A stretch of DNA of 64,000 nucleotides from Streptomyces inusitatus (GTDB lineage Bacteria > Actinomycetota > Actinomycetes > Streptomycetales > Streptomycetaceae). Below, in pieces: positions 51,269 through 60,019 of this stretch. A model generated the notes under the pieces. It was not told where the DNA came from. It made no database searches and was given only the letters and a program-made list of their open reading frames with translations. Location of the stretch: positions 331,685 through 395,684 of the forward strand of contig NZ_BMWG01000003.1 in assembly GCF_014651115.1 (NCBI RefSeq), read 5' to 3'. Numbering within the stretch: position 1 is the stretch's first letter; each line of letters begins with the position of its first letter. The position numbers were made by a program, and so were the translations under genes.

Positions 51269-52756
51269 ATGAACACCCGCAGTGCGGCCCGAGGCCTGGG
51301 CCTGCTCACCGCCATCGCCGCCATCAGCACCCTGACGGCTCCGGTCGCCTTCGCCGCACCCACTCCCGTACCCGCCGCTCCCTCCGCCACGAAGAAGCTC
51401 CCCGCGCAGCCCAAGGACGACTTCAACGGAGACGGATACGCCGACCTCGCCGTCGGCTCCCCCCAGGGCAGCGTCGGCCAGGAGGGCGCTGCCGGATACG
51501 TCAGCGTGGTGTACGGCTCGAAGTCCGGGCTGAACACCGCGAGCAAGCAGCTCCTCCACCAGGGCGCGGAAGGAGTGCCGGGGACTCCCCAGGCCAACGA
51601 CTACTTCGGCACCGCCCTCACTTCCGCCGACTTCAACCGCGACGGTTACACCGACCTGGTCATCGCGGTGAGGAGGGGCGAGGACCCCGAGAACCCCTTC
51701 TACGGGCTGAGGACGGTGGTGTGGGGCGGCCCGAAGGGGCTGGGGCGCGGCACCGCCCCCGGGAAGGACTTCGGAGGCGGGACCTATCACCTGCTGGCGG
51801 ACGACTTCGACGGCGACGGCAACCCCGACCTCGTCACCAGCGAAGGGCGCGGCGCGCTCCGGGTGCTGCACGGTCCGTTCGGCACCGGCGGCGAACCCGT
51901 ACGGGAGTCGTACATTCCACCGACCGAAGACTCCGACATGCGGTGGCTCTTCGGGATGAAGTCGGGCGATGTGAACGGGGACGGGATCGCCGACATCGTC
52001 GGCCTGTACGGCTGGGACGACGACGACCACTGGCGTCCCGACCTGGTCTTCTGGAAGGGCACGCCCACCGGCCTCGCTCCTTATGAGCGGATCAGGGACC
52101 ACGCCGGCTGGGGCTTCAAGGGCGACACCCTGGATGTGGGCGATGTGAACGGGGACGGGTACGCCGACATCGCCGTCGGCCTGCTGTACGGCGGCAGAAC
52201 GGGGCGCGACATCCCGGAGGGTGGCAAGGTCACCTACATCAAGGGCAGCGCCAAGGGCCCCCTGGGCAGCCGGAACCGCGTCTTCCACCTGGACAGCCCC
52301 CGTGTCCCCGGCACACCCCAATGGAACTCCGGCTTCGGCACCTCGGTCTCCATCGGGGACCTCGACGGCGACAAGTACGAGGACATCGCCATCGGCGTCG
52401 TCGGGACGACCGTCAACGGCCAGAACGGTGCGGGCTCCGTGATCACCCTGCGCGGCACCGCGAGCGGACCGACCTCCAAGGGTGCCAAGGAATTCCACCA
52501 GAACACCAAGGGCGTCCCCGGCACCGCCGAGAAGGGGGACCTCTTCGGCAACCACCTCAAGACACTCGACGCCAACGGCGACGGACGGAACGAACTCGCC
52601 GTCAGCGCACCCGGCGAGAACGAGGACGCCGGAGCCATGTGGGTCTTCAAGACCGACAAGAACGGAGTCACCCCCAACGGCTCCTTCGTCTACGGACCCG
52701 AGGCCCTCGGCCTCGACCCCGACCCGGTCCGATTCGGCGCGGTGCTCACCGACTGA
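51269..52756 (+). CDS. Secreted FG-GAP repeat protein (array B, gene 5)
   Basis: 495 aa, signal peptide MNTRSAARGLGLLTAIAAIS... to FAAP. Loops: DDFNGDGYADLAV, ADFNRDGYTDLVI, DDFDGDGNPDLVT, GDVNGDGIADIVG, GDVNGDGYADIAV, GDLDGDKYEDIAI, LDANGDGRNELAV. The central third (residues ~130-260) is the most different from its siblings, whereas the blade 6-7 linker matches gene 4 nearly exactly. C-terminus diverges (VRFGAVLTD), the only member not ending in YTS/YTP/YTH. Confidence 0.92.
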   Translation: MNTRSAARGLGLLTAIAAISTLTAPVAFAAPTPVPAAPSATKKLPAQPKDDFNGDGYADLAVGSPQGSVGQEGAAGYVSVVYGSKSGLNTASKQLLHQGAEGVPGTPQANDYFGTALTSADFNRDGYTDLVIAVRRGEDPENPFYGLRTVVWGGPKGLGRGTAPGKDFGGGTYHLLADDFDGDGNPDLVTSEGRGALRVLHGPFGTGGEPVRESYIPPTEDSDMRWLFGMKSGDVNGDGIADIVGLYGWDDDDHWRPDLVFWKGTPTGLAPYERIRDHAGWGFKGDTLDVGDVNGDGYADIAVGLLYGGRTGRDIPEGGKVTYIKGSAKGPLGSRNRVFHLDSPRVPGTPQWNSGFGTSVSIGDLDGDKYEDIAIGVVGTTVNGQNGAGSVITLRGTASGPTSKGAKEFHQNTKGVPGTAEKGDLFGNHLKTLDANGDGRNELAVSAPGENEDAGAMWVFKTDKNGVTPNGSFVYGPEALGLDPDPVRFGAVLTD

Positions 52757-52811
52757 CCGTGTCGCCTCTTCCACCGGCTTCCACCACTTCCATTCCGGCA
52801 AAGGCCCGCTC

Positions 52812-54308
52812 ATGAACACACGCAGTACGGCCCGAGGTCTCGGGCTGCTCACCGCCATCGCCGCCATCGGCGCACTGACCGCACCGGTCGCCTTCGCCGC
52901 CCCCGTCACGCCCGCGTCCGCTCCCGCCGCCAAGAAGGCCAAGGGAAAGCCGCAGGACGACTTCAACGGCGACGGCTACCAGGATCTCGCCATCGGCGTG
53001 CCCGGCGCGGACACCGGCAAGACGAACAACACGGGTCTCGTCAGCGTGGTGTACGGCTCGAAGTCGGGGCTGAAGACCTCGACCAAGCAGCTCCTGCGCC
53101 AGGGCTCCGGCGGAGTGCCGGGCAAGCCGGTGGCCGACGGCCGCTTCGGAGGCCCCCTCGCCTCCGCCGACCTCAACCGCGACGGATACGCCGACCTGGT
53201 CGCCGCCGCGTACGGGAAGGCTCCGGCCCCCGGCGGGTACGGCGCCCACCAGCTCACCGTGGTGTGGGGCAGCCCGAAGGGCCTCGCCCGTGGCGCGACC
53301 CCGGCGAGCGTCGTGCAAGGGACCAGTACCTACGCCCCCGGCCTGGTGACCGGTGACTTCGACGGCGACCGCGACCAGGACATCGCGATCGGCCACGGGA
53401 ACGCGGACCTCCAGGTGCTGCACGGCCCGTTCGGGAAGGACGGCAAGCCCGAGCGGGAGTCCTTGGTCAAGGCCATGGCCTCCCCGTACGACCGGGATCT
53501 GCGCGGTCTGCGGGCCGGGGATGTGAACAAGGACGGCAGAACCGACATCGTCGGTCTGCACGGCTGGGACGACAACGCCATATTCCGCCCCGAACTCGTC
53601 CTCTGGAAGGGCACGGCCGGCGGGCCCGCCCACTACGAGCGGGTCACCGACCACCGGAACAACCGGGTACGGGGCGACAGTCTCGACGTCGGCGATGTGA
53701 ACAAGGACGGCTACGACGACATCGCCGTCGGCCTGGAGTTCAAGGGAGACCTGGACCCCAACCCCGTGGCGAAGGGCGGTCAGCTCACCTATCTCAAGGG
53801 CGGCGCCAAGGGCCCCACCGGCGGAACCGTGTTCCACCTGGACACCCCCGGCATCCCCGGCAGCCCCAAGGACGGCCCCGCGTTCGGCTCGGCGGTCTCC
53901 ATCGGCGACCTCGACGGCGACAAGTACGGCGACATCGCCGTCGGAGCCGAGAGGGCGACCGTCAGCGGCCGGCCGCGCGCGGGCCTCGCGGTCGTCCTGC
54001 GCGGCACCAAGAGCGGACCGACCGCCACCAAGGCCAAGGAGCTTCACCAGAACACCAAGGGCGTCCCCGGCACCGCCGAGCAGGACGACTCCTTCGGCTC
54101 CTCCGCCAAGACGCTCGACACGAACGGCGACGGGCGGAACGAACTCGCCGTCAGCGCACCCGGCGAGGACGGAGCGGCCGGGGCCGTCTGGATCTTCAAG
54201 ACCGACAAGAACGGAGTGACCGTCAACGGCACCTCCGTCCACGGGCCCAAGCTCCTCGGCATCCCGTCCGTGCCGGGGCTCAATTTCGGGGGCCGCTACA
54301 CCTCCTGA
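52812..54308 (+). CDS. Secreted FG-GAP repeat protein (array B, gene 6)
   Basis: 498 aa from ATG 52812. After the signal peptide comes a Lys-rich linker (AAKKAKGKPQ) shared only with gene 7, so genes 6 and 7 form a subgroup. Loops: DDFNGDGYQDLAI, ADLNRDGYADLVA, GDFDGDRDQDIAI (degenerate), GDVNKDGRTDIVG, GDVNKDGYDDIAV, GDLDGDKYGDIAV, LDTNGDGRNELAV. Tail FGGRYTS. No catalytic domain. Confidence 0.92.
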   Translation: MNTRSTARGLGLLTAIAAIGALTAPVAFAAPVTPASAPAAKKAKGKPQDDFNGDGYQDLAIGVPGADTGKTNNTGLVSVVYGSKSGLKTSTKQLLRQGSGGVPGKPVADGRFGGPLASADLNRDGYADLVAAAYGKAPAPGGYGAHQLTVVWGSPKGLARGATPASVVQGTSTYAPGLVTGDFDGDRDQDIAIGHGNADLQVLHGPFGKDGKPERESLVKAMASPYDRDLRGLRAGDVNKDGRTDIVGLHGWDDNAIFRPELVLWKGTAGGPAHYERVTDHRNNRVRGDSLDVGDVNKDGYDDIAVGLEFKGDLDPNPVAKGGQLTYLKGGAKGPTGGTVFHLDTPGIPGSPKDGPAFGSAVSIGDLDGDKYGDIAVGAERATVSGRPRAGLAVVLRGTKSGPTATKAKELHQNTKGVPGTAEQDDSFGSSAKTLDTNGDGRNELAVSAPGEDGAAGAVWIFKTDKNGVTVNGTSVHGPKLLGIPSVPGLNFGGRYTS

Positions 54309-54360
54309 CCCCGCCCGTCCGAACTCCCTCAACCACGCTCCTCTCCCGAAAGAGGTCCAG

Positions 54361-55869
54361 ATGAACACCCGCAGCACGACCCGAGGTCTGGGACTGCTCA
54401 CCGCCATCGCCGCCGTCGCCGCCCTGACCGCGCCGGTCGCCTTCGCCGCGCCCGCTTCCGCACCCACGGAGAAGGCCGCATCGGCCGCCGCCGCGAAGAA
54501 GGCCAAGGGCAAGTCCCGGGACGACTTCAACGGCGACGGCTACCAGGACCTCGCCGTGGCGGCGCCCAACGCGACGGTCGACGGACAGCAGCGGGCGGGC
54601 TATGTCGCCGTGCTGTACGGCTCGAAGTCGGGGCTGAAGACCTCGGGCAAGCAGGTGCTCCGCCAGGGCAAGGGCGGGATACCCGGGGTCGTCGAGAAGG
54701 GGGACGAGTTCGGCGGCACGCTCGCCTCCGCCGATCTCGACCGGGACGGGTACGCGGACCTGGTGATCGGAGCGACACGGGACAACCTCCACCCGGCCCC
54801 CGGGACCGCCGACGATCTGACGGTGGTCTGGGGCAGCGCCAAGGGCCTCGGCCGGGGAGCGACCCCGGCGGGAACCACGGGCGGGAGCCCTGAGGGGATG
54901 GGCTCGGTGCTGGTCGCCGGTGACTTCAACGGCGACGGCAGACCGGATCTGGCGGGCGGCAGCGGAAGGAAGGGCGATCTCACCGTGTGGCACGGACCGT
55001 TCAGCAAGAACGGGACTCCCGCCGGCAAGACGCGCGTCCGGTCGAACAACACGAGAGACGTGCGGTACATCGCACTGGAGACCGGCGATGTGAACAAGGA
55101 CGGCAGGACCGACATCCTCGGTCTGCACGAGAACGACGACCCCTACAGCTCCGAGCTGGTCCATTGGAAGGGAACGGCCAAGGGGCCGGCCGCCCCGCAG
55201 GCCGTCAAGGACAGCAAGGGCAAGTCGGTGTACGGGCGGAGCCTCGACGTCGGCGATGTGAACAAGGACGGCTTCCGGGACGTCGTCGTCGGCAACATCT
55301 ACTCCGGTCACATCCGCAAGGGGATCAAGGGCGGCACGGTCACCTACCTCCCCGGCAGCGCCAAGGGCGTCTCGGGCGCGAAGGGCAGCGTCTTCCACCT
55401 GGACAGCCCCGGGATCCCGGGAAGCCCCGAGGACGATGGCGACTTCGGCTCGGCGGTCTCCGTCGGCGACCTCGACGGCGACAGTTACGGCGACATCGTG
55501 ATCGGCGTGTCGGAGCGGTACGCCGACATCCGGGTCGGCTCCGGTTCGGTGGTCGCCCTGCGCGGCACCAAGAGCGGCCCGACCGCGACCAAGGCCAAGG
55601 AGTTCACCCAGAACACCCCGGGCATGCCGGGCACGTCCGAGACCAGGGACCACTTCGGCTCCCACACCAAGCTGTTCGACGCCGACGGCGACGGCCGCAG
55701 CGAACTCGCCGTCACCGCCATCGGCGAGAACAAGGGCGCCGGTGAACTGTGGGTGCTGCCCGCCACGGCCTCCGGGCCGACCGGCAAGGGCTCCCTGACC
55801 GTCAACCCCGCGATGCTGGGTATGAACCCCGGCATCTCGGACCGCTTCGGCTCGTCGTACACCCACTGA
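54361..55869 (+). CDS. Secreted FG-GAP repeat protein (array B, gene 7)
   Basis: 502 aa, last of the array. Signal peptide MNTRSTTRGLGLLTAIAAVA..., linker ASAAAAKKAKGKSR. Loops: DDFNGDGYQDLAV, ADLDRDGYADLVI, GDFNGDGRPDLAG, GDVNKDGRTDILG, GDVNKDGFRDVVV, GDLDGDSYGDIVI, FDADGDGRSELAV. The final segment (LWVLPATASGPTGKGSLTVNPAMLG) differs from the VFKTDKNGVTPNG of the other six, so this copy has diverged most at its C-terminus. Convergent with the acyl-CoA synthetase 22 bp away. Confidence 0.92.
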   Translation: MNTRSTTRGLGLLTAIAAVAALTAPVAFAAPASAPTEKAASAAAAKKAKGKSRDDFNGDGYQDLAVAAPNATVDGQQRAGYVAVLYGSKSGLKTSGKQVLRQGKGGIPGVVEKGDEFGGTLASADLDRDGYADLVIGATRDNLHPAPGTADDLTVVWGSAKGLGRGATPAGTTGGSPEGMGSVLVAGDFNGDGRPDLAGGSGRKGDLTVWHGPFSKNGTPAGKTRVRSNNTRDVRYIALETGDVNKDGRTDILGLHENDDPYSSELVHWKGTAKGPAAPQAVKDSKGKSVYGRSLDVGDVNKDGFRDVVVGNIYSGHIRKGIKGGTVTYLPGSAKGVSGAKGSVFHLDSPGIPGSPEDDGDFGSAVSVGDLDGDSYGDIVIGVSERYADIRVGSGSVVALRGTKSGPTATKAKEFTQNTPGMPGTSETRDHFGSHTKLFDADGDGRSELAVTAIGENKGAGELWVLPATASGPTGKGSLTVNPAMLGMNPGISDRFGSSYTH

Positions 55870-55891
55870 TCCACTCGCCGCGCCCGCCCGG

Positions 55892-57457
55892 TCAGGACGC
55901 CCGGCGGGCGCGCAGCTCGGTCTTGAGGAGCTTTCCCGAGGCGTTGCGCGGCAGTTCGGGGAGGAATTCGACCTCGCGGGGGACCTTGTAGTTGGCCATT
56001 TCCCGGCGGGCCCAGGCGATCAGCTCGTCCGCCGTGAGCGCGGCTCCCGGCCGCCGTACCGCGTACGCCCTGCCGACCTCGCCGAGGCGTGCGTCCGGCA
56101 CTCCGACGACGGCGATGTCGGTGAGGTCGGGGTGGCGGCCGAGGAGGCGTTCGATCTCGGCGGGGTAGGCGTTGAAGCCGCCGACGACGAACATGTCGGT
56201 GAGCCGGTCGGTGACGGTGAGATTGCCGTGCTCGTCGAGTACGCCGATGTCGCCGGTCCGGAGCCAGCCGTCGGGGTCGACGGCGGCGGCCGTGGCGGCC
56301 GGGTCCTCGTAGTAGCCGCGCATCACCTGGGGGCCGCGCACCAGTATCTCGCCGGGGTGGCCGGGGGCGGCGAGGACCCGGATCTCGGTGTCAGGGACGG
56401 CGCGGCCGGAGGTGGCGGCGACGGTGGCGGGCGGGTCGTCGCGGCGGCACATGGTGACGAGGCCGGAGGCCTCGGAGAGGCCGTACGCGGTGAGTACGGT
56501 GGCCATGCCCAGCTCGTCCCGGAGCCGCTGGACCAGGCGTGGCGGGATGACGGCCGCGCCGGTGACCGTCAGCCGGAGCGAGGAGAGGTCCGCGCGGTGG
56601 CGGGCGGGGTGGTCGAGGAGGGATTGGAGAAGGGCGGGCGGTCCCGGGAGTACGGATATCCGCAGCGCGGCGATGTGAGCGACGAGGGTGTCGAGGTCGG
56701 GGACGGGCCGGGGGACCATGGTCGCGCCTCGGGTCAGGGCGGCGATGATGCCCGCCTTGTAGCCGAAGGTGTGGAAGAAGGGGTTGACGATCAGATAGCG
56801 GTCGTCCTGGCGGAGTCCGGCCAGCTCGGCCCAGAGGCGGTAGCAGCGCAGGGTCTGGGCGTGGGTGATGACCGCGCCCTTGGGGCGGCCGGTGGTGCCC
56901 GAGGTGAAGACGATGTCGGAGGGGTCGCCGGGTTCGACGGTGTCGGCGCGGGCGCGGACCTCCTCGCGGGTGACGCGGTCGCCGTCCGCGAGGAACTCCT
57001 TCCAGGTGCGGCAGGAGCCGGGGGCGTCGTCGGCGAGGACCACGACCCGCTCAAGGCCGGGCAGGCGCGCCCGCTCGGGGCGCAGGGCGGCGGCGTACGA
57101 GACTCCCAGGAAGGGGCCGGTGACGAAGAGCAGCCGTACCCGGCCGCGCCGGAGCACATCGGCGGTCTCGGCGGCCTTGAAGCGGGTGTTGACCGGTACG
57201 AGGATCGCGCCGGCGGTGACCGCGCCGAGCGCGGAGACGATCCAGTCGAGGGTGTTGGGGGCCCAGATCGCGACCCGGTCGCCGCGCTCGACGCCCGCCG
57301 CCATGCAGGCGGCGGCGGCGCGCTCGACCCGGTCGCCGAGTGCGGCGTAGCTCAGCCGGGTGCGGCCCTCGATCACGGCCTCGTGCTCGCCGTACCGGGC
57401 GGCGGCGTCCCGTACCAGCCGGCCTATGGTGCCCTGCTCCAGATCGTCGCCGCGCAT
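55892..57457 (-). CDS. Acyl-CoA synthetase / AMP-dependent ligase (ANL family)
   Basis: 521 aa from ATG 57457 (GAGGGGAG at 9 nt; GTG 57475 is an alternative). Motifs: P-loop IVFTSGTTGRPKGAVITH, YGLSEASGLVT, hinge GWLRTGDIGVLDEHGNL, VVGGFNAYPAEIERLLGRHPD, and the C-terminal catalytic Lys in RNASGKLLKTEL. Activates a carboxylic acid to its CoA thioester through an acyl-AMP; chain type not readable. Divergent from the thiolase operon, sharing two palindromic operators, so it presumably supplies the CoA substrate for that operon. Confidence 0.92.
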   Translation of the reverse strand: MRGDDLEQGTIGRLVRDAAARYGEHEAVIEGRTRLSYAALGDRVERAAAACMAAGVERGDRVAIWAPNTLDWIVSALGAVTAGAILVPVNTRFKAAETADVLRRGRVRLLFVTGPFLGVSYAAALRPERARLPGLERVVVLADDAPGSCRTWKEFLADGDRVTREEVRARADTVEPGDPSDIVFTSGTTGRPKGAVITHAQTLRCYRLWAELAGLRQDDRYLIVNPFFHTFGYKAGIIAALTRGATMVPRPVPDLDTLVAHIAALRISVLPGPPALLQSLLDHPARHRADLSSLRLTVTGAAVIPPRLVQRLRDELGMATVLTAYGLSEASGLVTMCRRDDPPATVAATSGRAVPDTEIRVLAAPGHPGEILVRGPQVMRGYYEDPAATAAAVDPDGWLRTGDIGVLDEHGNLTVTDRLTDMFVVGGFNAYPAEIERLLGRHPDLTDIAVVGVPDARLGEVGRAYAVRRPGAALTADELIAWARREMANYKVPREVEFLPELPRNASGKLLKTELRARRAS

Positions 57458-57480
57458 GGAAACCGCTCCCCTCACACTGG

Positions 57481-57495
57481 CTGACCCATCGTCAG
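57481..57495. promoter_or_regulatory. Operator site 5: CTGACC-CAT-CGTCAG
   Basis: One arm base differs from the consensus. 24 bp upstream of the acyl-CoA synthetase ATG, the same distance as site 1 to the LLM start. Confidence 0.65.
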
Positions 57496-57507
57496 ATTAG
57501 CGGTAAT

Positions 57508-57522
57508 CTGACGCACTGTCAG
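57508..57522. promoter_or_regulatory. Operator site 6: CTGACG-CAC-TGTCAG
   Basis: Centred 27 bp from site 5, 29 bp before the thiolase start, so each divergent gene has a site next to its start. Confidence 0.65.
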
Positions 57523-57550
57523 CAACCTGGGGTGAGCCTCGGAGGTGTCC

Positions 57551-58699
57551 GTGCCCGGTCTCAAGGACGCGACGGCGATAGCCGGGATAGGGCAGACGGC
57601 GTTCGCCAAGAAGCTGCCCGAGCCGGAGAAGACGCTGGCCTGCCGGGCGATCACGGCCGCGCTCGACGACGCGGGGATCGCCGCGTCGGAGGTCGACGCG
57701 TTCGCCTCGTACACGATGGAGGAGACCGACGAGGTCGAGATCGCCAAGTCGATCGGCGCGGGCGACGTCACCTTCTTCTCCCGGGTCGGCTACGGCGGCG
57801 GCGGCTCCTGCGCCACCCTCGCCCATCTCGCCGCCGCCATCGCCACCGGGCAGGCGAGCGTCGGGGTGGCCTGGCGCTCCCGCAAGCGCGGCAGCGGACC
57901 GCGCCCCTGGACGGACACGGCGGCGCGGCTGCCGACACCGGCCCAGTGGACCCGCCCCTTCGGGGTGCTGCGGCCCGCCGACGAGATCGGCATGCTGGCC
58001 CGGCGCTACATGCACGAGTACGGGGCGACCCGCGAGCACTTCTTCCAGGTGGCGCTCGCCTGCCGCAACCGGGCCAACCAGAACCCGGCGGCGATGATGC
58101 ACGAGCGGCCCCTGACCCGCGAGATGTACATGACCTCGCGGTGGATCAGCGAGCCGCTCTGTCTCTTCGACAACTGTCTGGAGACGGACGGCGCACTGGC
58201 GTGTGTGATCGTCTCCGCCGAACGCGCCCGTGACTGCCGGCAGCCGCCCGTGTACCTCCACTCGGTCGCGCAAGGACTGCCCGCGCAGCACCACGGCATG
58301 GTGAACTACTGGAACGACGACCCGCTCACCGGCCCCGCCTGGACGGCGGCCCGGCAGCTCTGGAAGACCGCCGACTTCGGCCCCGACGACGTGGACGTGG
58401 CGCAGATCTACGACGCGTTCACCGCGCTGATCCCGCTCTCCCTGGAGGGGTACGGCTTCTGCGGGCGCGGGGAGGGCGCGGCCTTCACCGAGGGCGGCGC
58501 GCTGGAGATCGGCGGCAGGCTGCCGCTGAACACCGGGGGCGGCGGGCTGAGCGAGGCGTACGTCCATGGCTTCAACCTGATCAACGAGGGCGTCAGACAG
58601 CTGCGCGGCACCTCCACCGCGCAGGTGCCGGGGGCCGCCACCTGTCTGGTCACGGCGGGCGAGGGTGTGCCCACCTCGGCCGTGCTGCTGAGGAGTTGA
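57551..58699 (+). CDS. Thiolase-family / lipid-transfer (SCP2-type) acyl-CoA lyase
   Basis: 382 aa from GTG 57551: GGAGG ends 5 nt before it, whereas GTG 57545 would overlap the ribosome site. IAGIGQTAFAKKLPEPEKTLACRAITAALDDAGI opens the thiolase fold. GYGGGGSCATLAHLAAAIATG contains the Cys at the nucleophile position, and NTGGGGLSEAYVHGFNLINEGVRQLRG replaces the usual NxxGGxxxxGHPxG loop. This Ltp2/SCP2-like subgroup works with a DUF35 partner and may perform retro-aldol as well as thiolytic cleavage of side-chain acyl-CoAs, for example of sterols. The DUF35 gene follows 1 bp later. Confidence 0.85.
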   Translation: MPGLKDATAIAGIGQTAFAKKLPEPEKTLACRAITAALDDAGIAASEVDAFASYTMEETDEVEIAKSIGAGDVTFFSRVGYGGGGSCATLAHLAAAIATGQASVGVAWRSRKRGSGPRPWTDTAARLPTPAQWTRPFGVLRPADEIGMLARRYMHEYGATREHFFQVALACRNRANQNPAAMMHERPLTREMYMTSRWISEPLCLFDNCLETDGALACVIVSAERARDCRQPPVYLHSVAQGLPAQHHGMVNYWNDDPLTGPAWTAARQLWKTADFGPDDVDVAQIYDAFTALIPLSLEGYGFCGRGEGAAFTEGGALEIGGRLPLNTGGGGLSEAYVHGFNLINEGVRQLRGTSTAQVPGAATCLVTAGEGVPTSAVLLRS

Positions 58700-58700
58700 G

Positions 58701-59144
58701 ATGGCCTTGCTGGAACCCGTGCCCGACGACGACGGAGCGCCGTTCTGGGAGTACGCGGCCCGGGGCGAGCTCCGCGTCCAGTGCTGCGTCCCCTGCGGGG
58801 AGCCGCGCTTCCCGCCCCGGCCGTGCTGTCCGCACTGCCAGTCCTTCGCCGCGGAGTGGCGGCTGACCAGCGGGCGCGGCCGGATCTGGTCGTTCGTGGT
58901 GCCGCACCCGCCGCTGCTGCCGGGGTACGCGGAGCTGGCCCCGTACAACGCGGTGGTGGTGGAGCTGCTCGACGCCCCGCGCATCCGGCTGGTGGGCAAT
59001 GTGGTGACCGGGCCGGACGCGCCGCTGAACTCGGTCGAACCGGGGCGGCTGCGGATCGGCGCGGCGGTGCGGGTGGTGTTCTCGTCGGTGGTCCCGTCGG
59101 GCGGCGGGCTGCGGCTGCCGCGCTGGCGGCTGGAGCGGGCATGA
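58701..59144 (+). CDS. DUF35 zinc-ribbon/OB-fold acyl-CoA partner protein
   Basis: 147 aa. Zinc ribbon C-x2-C...C-x2-C in CVPCGEPRFPPRPCCPHC (residues ~30-47), then an OB fold (GRIWSFVVPHPPLLPGYAEL, APYNAVVVELLD, IRLVGNVV, GAAVRVVFSSV). DUF35 proteins bind acyl-CoA and form complexes with SCP2-type thiolases or retro-aldolases (as with Ltp2 and ChsH2-type partners in steroid degradation). ATGA overlap with the enoyl-CoA hydratase downstream. Confidence 0.9.
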   Translation: MALLEPVPDDDGAPFWEYAARGELRVQCCVPCGEPRFPPRPCCPHCQSFAAEWRLTSGRGRIWSFVVPHPPLLPGYAELAPYNAVVVELLDAPRIRLVGNVVTGPDAPLNSVEPGRLRIGAAVRVVFSSVVPSGGGLRLPRWRLERA

Positions 59145-59917
59145 GCGTGCGGGTGGAGCTGGAGCAGGTCAAGGAGCGGGGGGTGGCCCTCGTCGTGCTG
59201 GACCGGCCCGCGAAGCACAACGCGATCGATCTGGAGATGGCCGGGCAGCTGTCGGCGGCCTGGCGGGAGTTCCGCTACGACGACTCGGTACGGGCGGTGG
59301 TGGTGACCGGCGCGGGGACGAAAGCTTTCTGCACCGGGATCGACCGCTCGGTCGACGTGCCGCAGCCGCCGTCTCCGTACTCGGTGGACGATCCGCTGAT
59401 CGCGATCGGCCCCAAGGCGAACGACCTCTGGAAGCCGGTGGTGGCGGCCGTCGAGGGGATGGCGTGCGGCGGGGCGTTCTATCTGCTGGGCGAGTGCGAG
59501 TTCGTGGTCGCCTCGCGGGACGCCACTTTCTTCGATCCGCACACCACCTACGGGATGGTCAGCGCGTACGAGTCGATCTACCTCGCCCAGCGAATGCCGT
59601 ACGGGGAGGTGGCGCGGCTCGCCCTGATGGGCACCGCCGAGCGGATGTCCGCCGCCCGCGCCCATCAGACCGGCCTGGTCTCCGAACTCACCCCACCGGG
59701 CCAGGCCGTGACCGCCGCCCTCCGCGCCGCCTCCGTGGTCGCCTCCCACCCCACCGGCGCGGTCCAGGGCACCGTACGCGCCGTCTGGGCCGCCGCCCAG
59801 GCCGCCCGCGCCCAGGCCTTCGGCCTCGCCCCCCATCTGATCGCCCTCGGCAATCTGGCCCCGGCGGAGCAGGGCGAGCTGTTCGGGGGGCGGGGCGGGG
59901 GGTACCGGGTGCGATGA
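59141..59917 (+). CDS. Enoyl-CoA hydratase/isomerase (crotonase) family protein
   Basis: 258 aa from ATG 59141. Crotonase features: LDRPAKHNAIDLEM, oxyanion-hole segments GTKAFCTGIDRS and GMACGGAFYLLGECEFVVAS. The stretch where classical hydratases have the catalytic Glu (PExxxG) reads FFDPHTTYGMV, so His stands at that position; it may be an atypical hydratase, lyase or hydrolase of the superfamily. Last gene of the thiolase-DUF35-crotonase operon and probably acts on the same acyl-CoA. Confidence 0.88.
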   Translation: MSVRVELEQVKERGVALVVLDRPAKHNAIDLEMAGQLSAAWREFRYDDSVRAVVVTGAGTKAFCTGIDRSVDVPQPPSPYSVDDPLIAIGPKANDLWKPVVAAVEGMACGGAFYLLGECEFVVASRDATFFDPHTTYGMVSAYESIYLAQRMPYGEVARLALMGTAERMSAARAHQTGLVSELTPPGQAVTAALRAASVVASHPTGAVQGTVRAVWAAAQAARAQAFGLAPHLIALGNLAPAEQGELFGGRGGGYRVR

Positions 59918-60019
59918 CCCGGGGCGCCGCGGGGCGCGTCGGACCGCCCCCCGCTCCCGCACCACCGGGGCCGCCCCGCCCTCCGGCGGCACCTCCGCCC
60001 CGTCCTACACTCCCCCCTT

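Noticed and set aside
45427..55869. Regularly recurring short repeats that might suggest CRISPR or mobile repeats
   Set aside because: They are in-frame codons for calcium loops and paralogous signal peptides, with variable spacing; no spacers or cas genes.
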